32,755 bases of DNA, taken from the NCBI RefSeq assembly GCF_020532625.1, contig NZ_JAJAUY010000066.1:1-32755 (forward strand), read 5' to 3'. Position 1 is the stretch's first letter; every line of letters begins with the position of its first letter. Shown piece after piece: positions 7,459 through 15,333 of the stretch. The stretch comes from Streptomyces antimicrobicus. GTDB lineage: Bacteria > Actinomycetota > Actinomycetes > Streptomycetales > Streptomycetaceae. The notes below the pieces were generated by a model. The model was given only the letters and a program-made list of their open reading frames with translations, was not told the DNA's origin and made no database searches. The position numbers were made by a program, and so were the translations under genes.

Positions 7459-7608
7459 GTTCGGATTCCTCCAGTGCGTCTGCCGCGGCCAGCCGCCGCG
7501 GCACGCCATGGAGAACGGCCGGCCGCCGGTCCGGATACGCCGTGTGGGCTACATGCACCCGACCGTATGAATTTCGACTCCGGCCCGTCTCCCGCGGCCT
7601 GGGGACCC

Positions 7609-8256
7609 TCAGCCCCGCTCCGTCACCCCGTGGCGCACCGCCCACAGCGCCGCCTGGGTGCGGTCGGCGAGGTCCAGCTTCATCAGGATGTTCGAGACGT
7701 GGGTCTTGACCGTCTTCTCCGACAGCACCAGGGCCCGGGCGATCTCCCGGTTCGAACGGCCGTCGGCGATCAGGCCGAGGACCTCCCGTTCGCGGTCCGT
7801 CAGGGTGCTGCCGCCGCGGCCGGCTCCCCCGTCCTCCTGGGTGAGCAGCGCTCCGGCCACCTCCGGCTGGAGCAGGACGTGCCCGGCGCGGACCGAGCGG
7901 ATGGCCGCCGCCAGCGCGTCGGGGTCGATGTCCTTGTAGAGGTATCCGGCGGCGCCGGCGCGCAGCGCGGGGACGACCGTGCGCTGTTCCGTGAAGCTGG
8001 TGACGATCAGCACCCGGGCGGGGTTGGCCAGCTCCTGGAGCCGGCGCAGGGCGTCCACCCCGTCCATGCCCGGCATCTTGACGTCCATGAGGATCACGTC
8101 GGGGCGCAGTTCCTCGGCGAGAGCGACGCCGTGCGCCCCGTCCCCGGCCTCGCCCACCACCTCGATGTCGTCCTGGACCTCCAGGAAGGTGCGCAGGCCC
8201 CTGCGGACGACCTGGTGGTCGTCCACGAGCAGGACGCGGATCGGGGTGTCAGCCAC
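7609..8256 (-). CDS. NarL/FixJ-family response regulator
   Basis: A 215-residue two-component response regulator. The N-terminal receiver (residues 5-120) has the acidic pair DD at 12-13, the phospho-acceptor Asp58 in ILMDVKMPGMDG, and the conserved TSFTE and Lys in YLYKDI. The C-terminal LuxR-type helix-turn-helix (about 148-210) has LTDREREVLGLIADGRSNRE and SEKTVKTHVSNILMKL. The start is GTG at 8256 with GGAG seven bases upstream inside the kinase gene; the kinase stop lies eight bases into this gene, so translation is coupled. It is surely the partner of the overlapping kinase. Targets are unknown; a chaplin gene and a cell-wall lytic enzyme gene flank the pair. Confidence 0.95.
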   Translation of the reverse strand: MADTPIRVLLVDDHQVVRRGLRTFLEVQDDIEVVGEAGDGAHGVALAEELRPDVILMDVKMPGMDGVDALRRLQELANPARVLIVTSFTEQRTVVPALRAGAAGYLYKDIDPDALAAAIRSVRAGHVLLQPEVAGALLTQEDGGAGRGGSTLTDREREVLGLIADGRSNREIARALVLSEKTVKTHVSNILMKLDLADRTQAALWAVRHGVTERG

Positions 8257-9379
8257 CGGGCAACTCCATCTCGATCGTGGTGCCCTCGCCGGGCGCCGAG
8301 TCAACGGTGAGCCGGCCGCCCGCGCCGGCGGCCCGGTCCCGCATGGAGACCAGGCCCAGGTGCCGCCCGGCGCGGCGGACGGACTCGGGGTCGAAGCCGC
8401 GGCCGTCGTCGCGCACCCGCATCACCACCGGCCCGTCGTGCCGGGTGAGGGTGACGTCGACCCGGCTGGCGCCGGAGTGCCGCAGCGCGTTGTGCAGGGC
8501 TTCCTGGGCGACGCGCAGCAGGGCCTCCTCCTGGGCCGCGGGCAGGGCCCGTACGCCGTCGCAGGTGAAGGTGACGCGGGCGGTGTGGGCCCGGTCGAGG
8601 ACCTGGACCTGGTTGCGCAAGGTGGCGACCAGGCCGTCCTCGTCGAGGGCGGCCGGGCGCAGCTCGACCACGGCGGCGCGCAGCTCGTCGGCGGCCTCGG
8701 CCGCCAGGGCCGCCACCTGCTGGAGCTCGTCCTTGGCCCGGTCCGGGTCGCGGGTGACCAGGGCGGCCGCGGCCTGGGCGGTCAGCCGGAGGCTGAACAG
8801 CTTCTGCGCGACGGCGTCGTGCAGCTCGTGCGCGAGGCGGGAGCGTTCCTCGGCGATGGTCAGCTCGCGGCTGCGCTCGTAGAGGCGGGCGTTGGTGAGG
8901 GCGATGGCCGCGTGCTGGGCGAGGATGCCGAGCAGGTCCTCGTCCTCCTCGGTGAAGCCGCCTCCGCCGTGCTTGTCGGCGAGGAAGAGGGCGCCGAGGA
9001 CCTCGTCGCCGTCGCGCACGGGCAGGCCCAGGAAGTCGGTCATCTCGGGATGGGCGGCCGGCCAGCCGCCGAAGCGGGGGTCCTTGCGCACGTCGTCGAG
9101 CCGCTGGGCCCCGGGCTGGTGGAGCATCGCGGCGAGGATGCCGTGCTGGCGGGGCAGGGGGCCGATGCGGCGCCACTGCTCCTCGCCGATGCCGTCGACC
9201 ACGAACTGGGCGAAGCCGCCGTGGTCGTCGGGGACGCCGAGGGCGGCGTACTCGGCGTCGAGCAGTTCGCGGGCCGAGGCGACGATCGTCTTGAGGACGT
9301 CACGGACCTCCATCTGGCGGTTCATCGCCAGCAGCGCGGTGCTCACCGCGGCCAGCCCGGCACCTGGTCCGTTGCGCAT
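8249..9379 (-). CDS. GAF-domain sensor histidine kinase (NarX/DesK-like HisKA_3 type)
   Basis: A 376-residue soluble kinase. A GAF sensor domain spans about residues 20-165 (LLDAEYAALGV, FLGLPVRDGDEVLGALFLADK, LGILAQHAAIALTNARLYE). A HisKA_3 dimerisation domain follows, with the phospho-accepting His187 in SRLAHELHDAVAQ. A HATPase_c domain closes the protein (NALRHSG, VRDDGRGFD, GLVSMRDRAAGAGG). There are no membrane helices, so it senses something cytosolic or a bound ligand, as DosS/DevS-like GAF kinases do; whether it binds haem cannot be told. The ATG at 9379 lacks a good ribosome site, but TACGGT ends six bases upstream, suggesting a leaderless mRNA. It is first gene of a two-gene operon with the response regulator. 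Confidence 0.93.
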   Translation of the reverse strand: MRNGPGAGLAAVSTALLAMNRQMEVRDVLKTIVASARELLDAEYAALGVPDDHGGFAQFVVDGIGEEQWRRIGPLPRQHGILAAMLHQPGAQRLDDVRKDPRFGGWPAAHPEMTDFLGLPVRDGDEVLGALFLADKHGGGGFTEEDEDLLGILAQHAAIALTNARLYERSRELTIAEERSRLAHELHDAVAQKLFSLRLTAQAAAALVTRDPDRAKDELQQVAALAAEAADELRAAVVELRPAALDEDGLVATLRNQVQVLDRAHTARVTFTCDGVRALPAAQEEALLRVAQEALHNALRHSGASRVDVTLTRHDGPVVMRVRDDGRGFDPESVRRAGRHLGLVSMRDRAAGAGGRLTVDSAPGEGTTIEMELPGG

Positions 9380-9385
9380 GCGCTC

Positions 9386-9391
9386 ACCGTA
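9386..9391 (-). promoter_or_regulatory. Candidate leaderless -10 box of histidine kinase gene
   Basis: Reverse-strand TACGGT ends six bases (GAGCGC) before the ATG at 9379. There is no clear -35 and no Shine-Dalgarno. Confidence 0.4.
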
Positions 9392-9454
9392 CCCGCGGCC
9401 GTGACCTGCCCGGATCGGGCCGCGGGTGCGGGCCGGCCACCAAAACCCTGACGC

Positions 9455-9472
9455 ATTGCATTGCTTGCGCAA
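9455..9472. promoter_or_regulatory. ATTGC repeats with TTGCGCAA palindrome
   Basis: ATTGC occurs at 9455-9459 and 9460-9464, followed at once by the perfect 8-base palindrome TTGCGCAA (9465-9472). It lies about 80-90 bases upstream of the kinase start. The form suggests a regulator site, but I cannot name the regulator. Confidence 0.3.
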
Positions 9473-9650
9473 CGCTCGGTGAAACTGTTACGTGCCCGAT
9501 GTGAGCCCGCGCATAGGACGCACATCACTTACGAAGGCGCGTAGTGGTCAGGTAAAGGCGCCATCAGTCCTGGCGGGAGCGGGTCCGACAGTGGAATCGG
9601 GCCGTGATCGCGGGCAGCTGATCCACTATCCGGCTTCGTACGTCACACCT

Positions 9651-9679
9651 TTGCCACAGGATTTTGCCGCCGCTAAGAA
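9651..9679 (+). promoter_or_regulatory. Sigma-70-like promoter for transglycosylase gene
   Basis: TTGCCA (9651-9656), 17-base spacer, TAAGAA(T) (9674-9679). This is the best -35/-10 pair in the region and predicts a start near 9686 and a leader of about 75 bases. Confidence 0.55.
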
Positions 9680-9694
9680 TGGCTGCCGTCGCAC

Positions 9695-9725
9695 GGCGCC
9701 GCGGATCTCGGATCAGCGCGGCGCC
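9695..9725 (+). promoter_or_regulatory. Hairpin in the 5' leader of the transglycosylase gene
   Basis: A perfect 9-base stem, GGCGCCGCG (9695-9703) with CGCGGCGCC (9717-9725), with a 13-base loop containing two GATC words. It lies inside the predicted leader and ends 36 bases before the ATG. It does not show the c-di-AMP (ydaO) consensus known ahead of some Streptomyces cell-wall hydrolase genes. Confidence 0.4.
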
Positions 9726-9761
9726 TTCCTGCGGCCCTCCCTCTCGTAAAGGTGTGTGCTC

Positions 9762-10415
9762 ATGTCTGCGTCCAGCTCTGCCGGTCATAGCCGTCTGACC
9801 AAGGCCCACAAGATGTCGATCGCCGGTGTGTCCGTCCTGGGTGCCGCCGCCCTCGCCTTCTCCCTGGTGCCCGCCGGCACCAGCGAGGCCACGGTCATCG
9901 ACGCCGCCCCGGTCGCCTGGACCCACGTCATGAACAGCCAGACCAAGTCGGTCGAGCACCTGACCGCGCAGCAGAGCGCCGCCGTCAAGCAGGCCGCCGA
10001 CGCCGCCGCGAAGGCCAAGGCCGAGGCCGCGGCGAAGAAGGAGCGCGACTCCAAGGAGGCCGCGAGCCGGTCCGCCGTGCGCACCCCCGTCTTCGCGAAC
10101 AACCTCGACGGCTGGATCAAGGAAGCCCTCTTCATCATGAAGCGCGAGGGCATCCCGGGCACCTACGCGGGCATCCACCGCAACATCATGCGCGAGTCCA
10201 GCGGCAACCCGCGGGCGATCAACAACTGGGACATCAACGCCAAGAACGGCGTCCCGTCCAAGGGCCTGCTCCAGGTCATCTACCCGACCTTCAAGGCGTA
10301 CCACGTCAAGGGCACCAAGTTCGACCAGTACGACCCGGTCGCCAACATCGTCGCCGCCTGCAACTACGCGGCCGACCGCTACGGCTCCATGGACAACGTG
10401 AACAGCGCCTACTAG
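9762..10415 (+). CDS. Secreted SLT-type lytic transglycosylase
   Basis: A 217-residue exported protein. A basic N-terminus and a hydrophobic core at about residues 19-38 (SIAGVSVLGAAALAFSLVPAG) form the signal peptide. An alanine/lysine-rich helical linker follows (about 65-105). The C-terminal domain (about 115-217) matches SLT/lysozyme-like murein transglycosylases: RNIMRESSGNPRAIN carries the catalytic Glu, followed by NAKNGVPSKGLLQVIYPTF and IVAACNYAADRYGS. It should cleave peptidoglycan glycan strands outside the membrane during growth or germination. The ATG at 9762 has AAAGG nine bases upstream; a GTG six bases earlier is in frame but too close to that site. A strong hairpin follows the stop. 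The leader hairpin suggests post-transcriptional control. Confidence 0.92.
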   Translation: MSASSSAGHSRLTKAHKMSIAGVSVLGAAALAFSLVPAGTSEATVIDAAPVAWTHVMNSQTKSVEHLTAQQSAAVKQAADAAAKAKAEAAAKKERDSKEAASRSAVRTPVFANNLDGWIKEALFIMKREGIPGTYAGIHRNIMRESSGNPRAINNWDINAKNGVPSKGLLQVIYPTFKAYHVKGTKFDQYDPVANIVAACNYAADRYGSMDNVNSAY

Positions 10416-10435
10416 GCCGTCGCGCTCCCCCCATG

Positions 10436-10476
10436 CCGCAGGGGCGGCACCCGGAGTCCGGGTGCCGCCCCTGCGG
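10436..10476. terminator. Long hairpin terminator after transglycosylase gene
   Basis: Perfect 20-base arms (10436-10455 and 10457-10476) around one base; in practice about 17 paired bases with a 7-base loop. It sits between converging genes and has no T-tract. Confidence 0.75.
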
Positions 10477-10489
10477 TGTCGTCGTACGC

Positions 10490-10521
10490 GGGGCGCGCCG
10501 CGGTGCCCGGCGGCGCGCCCC
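10490..10521 (-). terminator. Second GC hairpin, 3' of FHA-ABC gene
   Basis: An 11-base perfect stem (10490-10500 with 10511-10521), six bases beyond the stop of the reverse-strand transporter gene; a likely terminator for that gene. Confidence 0.55.
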
Positions 10522-10527
10522 CCTCGA

Positions 10528-13092
10528 CTACTTGCGCATGACCTCGGGCTCGTGGCGGCGCAGCAGGCGCTGCACGGCGAAGCCGCAGGCGATGCCGAGG
10601 ACGAGCAGGACGAGGACGTCCAAGGTCCACTGGCCGGCCGTGTGGTCCCACAGCGGGTCGGTGTTCTCCGGGTGCTCCGGGTCCCACGGCGCCATCAGCT
10701 TGCCGAGGTTCAGCGTGGTGCCGGCCGCGGCGATGGCCCAGCGGGAGGGCATCAGCCAGGCGAACTGCTCCAGGCCCGGCTTGTCGTAGATCTGGAACAG
10801 GATGCCGGTGAAGACGACCTGGACGATCGCGAACATGACCAGCAGCGGCATGGTCTTCTCGGCGGTCTTCACCAGCGAGGAGATGACCAGGCCGAACATC
10901 ATCGAGGTGAAGCCCAGCGCGATCACCGAGATGCAGATCTCGACGGCCGGCGACATGAACAGGCCCTCGGCGGGCAGCTCGCGCACGCTGAAGCCGATGG
11001 CGCAGATGATCACGCCCTGGATGGCCGTGATGAAGCCGAGGACGATCACCTTGGACATCAGGTACGCCGAGCGGGACAGGCCGGTGGCGCGTTCGCGCTC
11101 GTAAATGACCCGTTCCTTGATCAGCTCACGGACGGAGTTGGCGGCGCCGGAGAAGCACATGCCGACCGCGAGGATCAGCATGATCGTGCCGGCGGGGCCG
11201 TTGAAGCGGTGCGGCGGGGTCGGCGGCGCGAGGCCGAACTTCGCCGGGATGACCGTGGAGACGATGCCGAGGACCGCGGGCAGCATCAGCATCAGGGCCA
11301 TGAAGCCCTTGTCCGACGCGATGACCGACACGTAGCGGCGGATCAGCGTCCACAGCTGGTCGCCCCAGCCCTGCGCCTTCGTCGGCATCATCTGCTGCGG
11401 CGTCGGCATCGCGACCTGCTGCGGGGCGACCGCGTCGAGGTCGGCGGCGTACAGCTGGTAGTGCTGCGAGCCCTTCCAGCGGCCGGCCCAGTCGTAGTCG
11501 CGGTAGTTCTCGAAGGCCGAGAACACGTCCGCCCAGGTCTGGTAGCCGAAGAAGTTCAGCGCCTCGTCCGGCGGGCCGAAGTACGCCACCGAACCACCCG
11601 GCGCCATGACCAGCAGCTTGTCGCACAGCGACAGCTCGGCCACGGAGTGGGTGACGACCAGGACCGTACGGCCGTCGTCGGCGAGGCCGCGCAGCAGCTG
11701 CATGACGTCGCGGTCCATGCCCGGGTCGAGGCCCGAGGTGGGCTCGTCGAGGAAGATCAGCGACGGCTTGGTGAGCAGCTCCAGGGCCACGGACACGCGC
11801 TTGCGCTGACCACCGGAGAGTGCGGTGATCTTCTTGTCCTTGTGGATGTCGAGCTTGAGCTCGCGCAGCACCTCGTCGATGCGGGCGGCGCGCTCGGACT
11901 CGGCGGTGTCGCCGGGGAAGCGGAGCTTGGCCGCGTACTTCAGGGCCGTCGAGACCTTGAGCTCCTTGTGCAGGATGTCGTCCTGCGGGACCAGGCCGAT
12001 GCGCTGGCGGAGCTCCGCGAACTGCTTGTACAGGTTGCGGTTGTCGTACAGGACGTCGCCCTGGTTGGCGGGCCGGTAGCCGGTCAGCGCCTTGAGCAGC
12101 GTGGACTTTCCGGAGCCGGAGGGGCCGATGACGCCGATGAGCGACTTCTCCGGGACACCGAAGGTGACGTCCTTGAGGATCTGCTTGCCGCCGTCGACCG
12201 TCACCGTGAGGTGGCGGGCGGAGAAGGAGACCTCACCGGTGTCGACGAACTCCTCGAGCCGGTCGCCGACGATGCGGAAGGTGGAGTGGCCGACGCCGAC
12301 GATGTCGTTCGGGCCGAGCAGCGCCGAGCCGGACTTGGCCAGCGGCTGACCGTTGACGTAGGTGCCGTTGTGGCTGCCGAGGTCGTGGATCTCGAACCGG
12401 CCGCCCGTCGAGCGGAACTCGGCGTGGTGGCGCGAGACCTGGAGGTCGGAGACGACCAGTTCGTTGTCCAGGGCACGACCGATGCGCATGACGCGGCCCA
12501 CCGCGATCTGGTGGAACGTCGTCGGGCTGCGGTCGTTGTAGCCCTGGTGCCCGCCGGCCGGCTGGGCGCCGGCGGCGCCCGCGTGCGGCTGCTGGTGCTG
12601 CGGCTGCGCCTGCTGCTGCGGGACGAACGGCTGCTGCTGGTGCGGCTGCGCCTGCTGCGGCTGCTGGTACTGCTGCGGCTGCTGGTGCTGCGCCGGAGCC
12701 TGCTGGGCACCGGGCCAGGCCTGCTGCGCCTGGTGTCCCTGCGCCTGGTGCGGCTGCTGCGCCTGGTGCGCCTGGTGCGCCACGGCCGGCTGCTGCGCCG
12801 CCGCCGCGCTCACGTTGAGCCGCGGGCCGTCGGTGGCGTTGCCCAGGTGCACCGGGGTGCCCGGCGTGAGCTCGGCCTGCTGGACCCGGGCACCGTGCAC
12901 GTACGTGCCGTTGGTGCTGCCGTGGTCGTCCAGGACCCAACCCCGGCCGTTCCAGGCGATGCTGGCGTGGCGCCAGGACACCCTGGCGTCATCGATGACC
13001 ATGTCACCCTGGGGGTCCCGCCCCAGCGAGTACGACCTGGACGGATCCAGCGTCCAGGTCCTTCCATTCAGTTCCAGTACGAGTTCCGGCAC
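10528..13092 (-). CDS. Double-FHA ABC transporter, Rv1747-like half-transporter
   Basis: An 854-residue fusion. FHA domain 1 (about residues 18-90: SLGRD, RVSWRHASI, GSTNGTYVHG) is followed by a Gln/His/Pro/Ala linker (about 94-184), FHA domain 2 (about 200-275: RIGRALDNELVV, VSRHHAEF, GSHNGTYVNG), an ABC ATPase (about 287-510: Walker A GPSGSGKST, signature LSGGQRKRV, Walker B LIFLDEPTSGLDP) and an ABCG-type membrane domain with about six helices (585-854). FHA domains bind phosphothreonine; in the mycobacterial homologue Rv1747 they dock kinase PknF and affect export of cell-envelope material. Ser/Thr-kinase control is therefore likely here, by inference. The GTG at 13092 starts just before FHA1 and follows a weak purine-rich stretch. 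It probably works as a homodimer. Confidence 0.93.
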   Translation of the reverse strand: MPELVLELNGRTWTLDPSRSYSLGRDPQGDMVIDDARVSWRHASIAWNGRGWVLDDHGSTNGTYVHGARVQQAELTPGTPVHLGNATDGPRLNVSAAAAQQPAVAHQAHQAQQPHQAQGHQAQQAWPGAQQAPAQHQQPQQYQQPQQAQPHQQQPFVPQQQAQPQHQQPHAGAAGAQPAGGHQGYNDRSPTTFHQIAVGRVMRIGRALDNELVVSDLQVSRHHAEFRSTGGRFEIHDLGSHNGTYVNGQPLAKSGSALLGPNDIVGVGHSTFRIVGDRLEEFVDTGEVSFSARHLTVTVDGGKQILKDVTFGVPEKSLIGVIGPSGSGKSTLLKALTGYRPANQGDVLYDNRNLYKQFAELRQRIGLVPQDDILHKELKVSTALKYAAKLRFPGDTAESERAARIDEVLRELKLDIHKDKKITALSGGQRKRVSVALELLTKPSLIFLDEPTSGLDPGMDRDVMQLLRGLADDGRTVLVVTHSVAELSLCDKLLVMAPGGSVAYFGPPDEALNFFGYQTWADVFSAFENYRDYDWAGRWKGSQHYQLYAADLDAVAPQQVAMPTPQQMMPTKAQGWGDQLWTLIRRYVSVIASDKGFMALMLMLPAVLGIVSTVIPAKFGLAPPTPPHRFNGPAGTIMLILAVGMCFSGAANSVRELIKERVIYERERATGLSRSAYLMSKVIVLGFITAIQGVIICAIGFSVRELPAEGLFMSPAVEICISVIALGFTSMMFGLVISSLVKTAEKTMPLLVMFAIVQVVFTGILFQIYDKPGLEQFAWLMPSRWAIAAAGTTLNLGKLMAPWDPEHPENTDPLWDHTAGQWTLDVLVLLVLGIACGFAVQRLLRRHEPEVMRK
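12545..12800 (-). repeat. Low-complexity Gln/His-rich coding repeat
   Basis: Imperfect CTG/CAG-type triplet repeats encode the QQP, HQQ and QAQ-rich linker between the two FHA domains. The stretch stays in frame through its whole length and is flanked by intact domains, so it is a flexible linker, not decay. Such tracts are prone to length change. Confidence 0.8.
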
Positions 13093-13409
13093 TCCAGCCC
13101 CACTTGTTGTCCCCCGAGAAGCCCCCTGCGTCAGGGAGTCTAGGGATGGCGAACATCCGGGGGAACTATTCCAGGCCCACGGCCACAAGTGGAATTCGGG
13201 CCGGGCCCGAAGCTCCGCACCGGCCCCGCGCCCGCCGGTCGGCCGGGGGAAAAACACCCGGAGGGGCCAGAATCGGGACGTCTCGGCCCCCGGCCCCGGG
13301 GCACTCCCCCGCGCCCGGGCCGTGGCCGGGCCTGCCGCCGGGGGCGGGCGTCCACGGAGTGGTCCAGGGGGAGCCGTGGCGGGGGCGGGAGGATACGGTG
13401 GGGTGCACC
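13093..13409. other. Divergent promoter region FHA-ABC / serB
   Basis: A 317-base non-coding region, very GC-rich. On the reverse strand TAGACT (13137-13142) is a possible -10 for the transporter about 45 bases upstream of its GTG, without a good -35. On the forward strand GGGAGGATACGGTG (13387-13400) holds both a possible -10 (TACGGT) and a Shine-Dalgarno for serB. I see no RNA gene or clear operator. Confidence 0.6.
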
Positions 13410-14609
13410 ATGAGCGCTTCGCAGACCTCCGACGTCCCCACCCTCCTCGTCAAGATCTTCGGCAAGGACCGTCCCGGGATCACCGCCGGGCTGTTCGACA
13501 CCCTCGCCGCCTACTCGGTCGACGTGGTCGACATCGAGCAGGTGGTCACCCGTGGCCGCATCGTCCTGTGCGCCCTGGTGACCAAGCCCACGACCGGCTC
13601 CGAGGGCGAGCTGCGGGCCACCGTCCACAGCTGGGCCGAGTCCCTCAAGCTCCAGGCCGAGATCATCTCCGGTACCGGCGACAACCGGCCGCGCGGCAGC
13701 GGACGCTCCCACGTCACCGTGCTGGGCCACCCGCTCACCGCCGAGTCCACGGCCGCCATCGCCGCCCGGATCACCGCGACCGGCGGCAACATCGACCGGA
13801 TCTTCCGGCTGGCCAAGTATCCGGTGACGGCGGTCGAGTTCGCCGTGTCCGGCACCGAGACCGAGCCGCTGCGCACCTCGCTGGCCCTGGCCGCCTCGCA
13901 CCTCGGCGTGGACGTGGCCGTGGTGTCGGCGGGTCTGCACCGCCGGGCCCAGCGCCTGGTGGTCATGGACGTGGACTCCACGCTGATCCAGGACGAGGTG
14001 ATCGAGCTGTTCGCGGCCCACGCGGGCTGCGAGGAGGAGGTCGCCGCGGTCACGGCCCGGGCGATGCGCGGGGAGCTGGACTTCGAGCAGTCGCTGCACG
14101 CCCGGGTGGCGCTGCTGGCGGGCCTGGACGCCTCGGTCGTGGACAAGGTCCGCGCGGAGGTGCGGCTGACGCCCGGCGCCCGGACGCTGATCCGTACGCT
14201 CAAGCGGCTCGGCTACCAGGTCGGAGTGGTCTCGGGCGGCTTCACGCAGGTCACGGACGACCTCAAGGAGCGGCTGGGGCTGGACTTCGCCTCGGCCAAC
14301 ACCCTGGAGATCGTCGACGGCAAGCTCACCGGCAAGGTGATCGGCGAGGTCGTGGACCGGGCGGGCAAGGCCCGGCTGCTGCGCCGGTTCGCCGCCGAGG
14401 CCGGGGTGCCGCTGGCGCAGACGGTCGCGATCGGCGACGGCGCCAACGACCTGGACATGCTGAACGCGGCCGGGCTCGGCGTGGCCTTCAACGCCAAGCC
14501 GGTGGTCCGGGAGGCCGCCCACACCGCGGTGAACGTGCCGTTCCTGGACGCGGTGCTGTACCTGCTGGGGATCACCCGCGAAGAGGTCGAGGCCGCGGAC
14601 CTGGCCTGA
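13410..14609 (+). CDS. serB: Phosphoserine phosphatase SerB with tandem ACT domains
   Basis: A 399-residue enzyme that hydrolyses O-phosphoserine to serine, the last step of serine synthesis. Two N-terminal ACT-type domains (about 10-85: LLVKIFGKDRPGITAGLFDT; about 100-175) are likely amino-acid regulatory modules. A HAD phosphatase domain follows, with the nucleophile in VVMDVDSTL (Asp187, Asp189), SGGFTQVTD, a Lys in the DRAGKARLL block, and GDGANDLDML. This double-ACT layout is that of mycobacterial SerB2. The start is uncertain: ATG 13410 agrees with family N-termini, whereas the in-frame GTG at 13398 has GGAGG five bases upstream. A strong bidirectional hairpin follows the stop. Confidence 0.94.
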   Translation: MSASQTSDVPTLLVKIFGKDRPGITAGLFDTLAAYSVDVVDIEQVVTRGRIVLCALVTKPTTGSEGELRATVHSWAESLKLQAEIISGTGDNRPRGSGRSHVTVLGHPLTAESTAAIAARITATGGNIDRIFRLAKYPVTAVEFAVSGTETEPLRTSLALAASHLGVDVAVVSAGLHRRAQRLVVMDVDSTLIQDEVIELFAAHAGCEEEVAAVTARAMRGELDFEQSLHARVALLAGLDASVVDKVRAEVRLTPGARTLIRTLKRLGYQVGVVSGGFTQVTDDLKERLGLDFASANTLEIVDGKLTGKVIGEVVDRAGKARLLRRFAAEAGVPLAQTVAIGDGANDLDMLNAAGLGVAFNAKPVVREAAHTAVNVPFLDAVLYLLGITREEVEAADLA

Positions 14610-14635
14610 CCCGGCGGCACGACGGCGTACGCGAA

Positions 14636-14663
14636 CGGGCCCGGCTCGGCAGCCGGGCCCGTC
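14636..14663. terminator. Bidirectional hairpin between serB and sixA
   Basis: A perfect 12-base stem (14636-14647 with 14652-14663) and a CGGC loop. It is placed between the two converging genes and could serve both. Confidence 0.75.
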
Positions 14664-14695
14664 GGGCGCCGCGGGGCGTGCTCACGCGGCGGCGG

Positions 14696-15220
14696 TCAGC
14701 CGTGGTCCTTGGGGGTCCAGTAGTCCACGAGGGTGCCCACGCCGTGCTCCACGGTCTTCCACGAGCCCGTGAACGTGACGACGGCCAGCGCCGCGGTCGG
14801 GAAGCCCGAGCGGTTCATCCGGGCCAGGGCGTCGCCCTCGGCGCTGCCCGTGAGGGCGTCGGCCAGGGCGTGCATGCCGGGGTTGTGGCCGATGACGATC
14901 AGGTCGCCGACCTCGTCGGAGGTCTCGTTGAGCAGCGCGATGATCTCGCCGAGCGAGGCGTCGTAGAGCCGCTCCTCGTAGACGGTCCGCGGCCGCTGCG
15001 GCAGCTCGTGGACGGCGAGCTTCCAGGTCTCGCGGGTCCTGGCCGCGGTGGAGCACAGGGCCAGGTCGAACGCGATGCCGGTGGCGGCCAGCTTCAGCCC
15101 GACGGCCGGGGCGTCCTTGCGGCCGCGCTCCGCCAGCGGGCGGTCGTGGTCGGGCACGTCCGGCCAGTCGGCCTTGGCGTGCCGGAGGATGGCGATCCTG
15201 CGGGGTGTATCGGCGCTCAT
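14696..15220 (-). CDS. sixA: SixA-type histidine phosphatase
   Basis: A 174-residue protein of the histidine phosphatase superfamily, SixA branch. The catalytic motif is LRHAKADW near residue 12 (RHA where phosphoglycerate mutases have RHG, as usual for SixA). Other conserved elements are DRPLAERGRKDA, CSTAARTRETW and VIGHNPGMH, which carries the second catalytic His. SixA in E. coli dephosphorylates phosphohistidine on ArcB or PTS proteins. Here the physiological substrate is unknown, and the nearby histidine kinase is not a demonstrated target. There is no Shine-Dalgarno beyond a G-run just before the ATG. The gene converges on serB. Confidence 0.88.
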   Translation of the reverse strand: MSADTPRRIAILRHAKADWPDVPDHDRPLAERGRKDAPAVGLKLAATGIAFDLALCSTAARTRETWKLAVHELPQRPRTVYEERLYDASLGEIIALLNETSDEVGDLIVIGHNPGMHALADALTGSAEGDALARMNRSGFPTAALAVVTFTGSWKTVEHGVGTLVDYWTPKDHG

Positions 15221-15333
15221 GGCCCCCAGCTTCGCACGAAACGGGCCATGGGGCGCAGGGTGTTGAGGGGCTCACCCGCACGGGGCGTCGTGCCGCGGCG
15301 GGCGTGCCCCGGCGCACGTCCCGGCGGCCGGGA

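Larger units (their letters stand above)
9380..9761. other. Divergent intergenic region, kinase / lytic transglycosylase
   Basis: A 382-base region without a credible gene. It holds the kinase -10 box at the left end, an ATTGC-ATTGC-TTGCGCAA motif cluster at 9455-9472, a sigma-70-like promoter at 9651-9679 for the transglycosylase and a GC-rich leader hairpin at 9695-9725. An open frame at 9492-9749 has unnatural composition and no ribosome site, and I do not call it a gene. Confidence 0.7.

Noticed and set aside
9492..9749. 85-codon frame ahead of the transglycosylase gene
   Set aside because: Spans the best promoter of the region, lacks a ribosome site and has no protein-like pattern.
9480..9761. 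Possible ydaO (c-di-AMP) riboswitch ahead of the transglycosylase gene
   Set aside because: The conserved ydaO core segments that I would expect are not present, and the likely promoter leaves only about 75 bases of leader.
12545..12800. Repeat array that might suggest CRISPR or a satellite
   Set aside because: Units are short, irregular triplet-based repeats in frame within the FHA-ABC gene; no spacers.
10462..13143. 893-codon forward-strand frame opposite the FHA-ABC gene
   Set aside because: A shadow of a high-GC gene; no motif, and the reverse strand has complete FHA and ABC domains.
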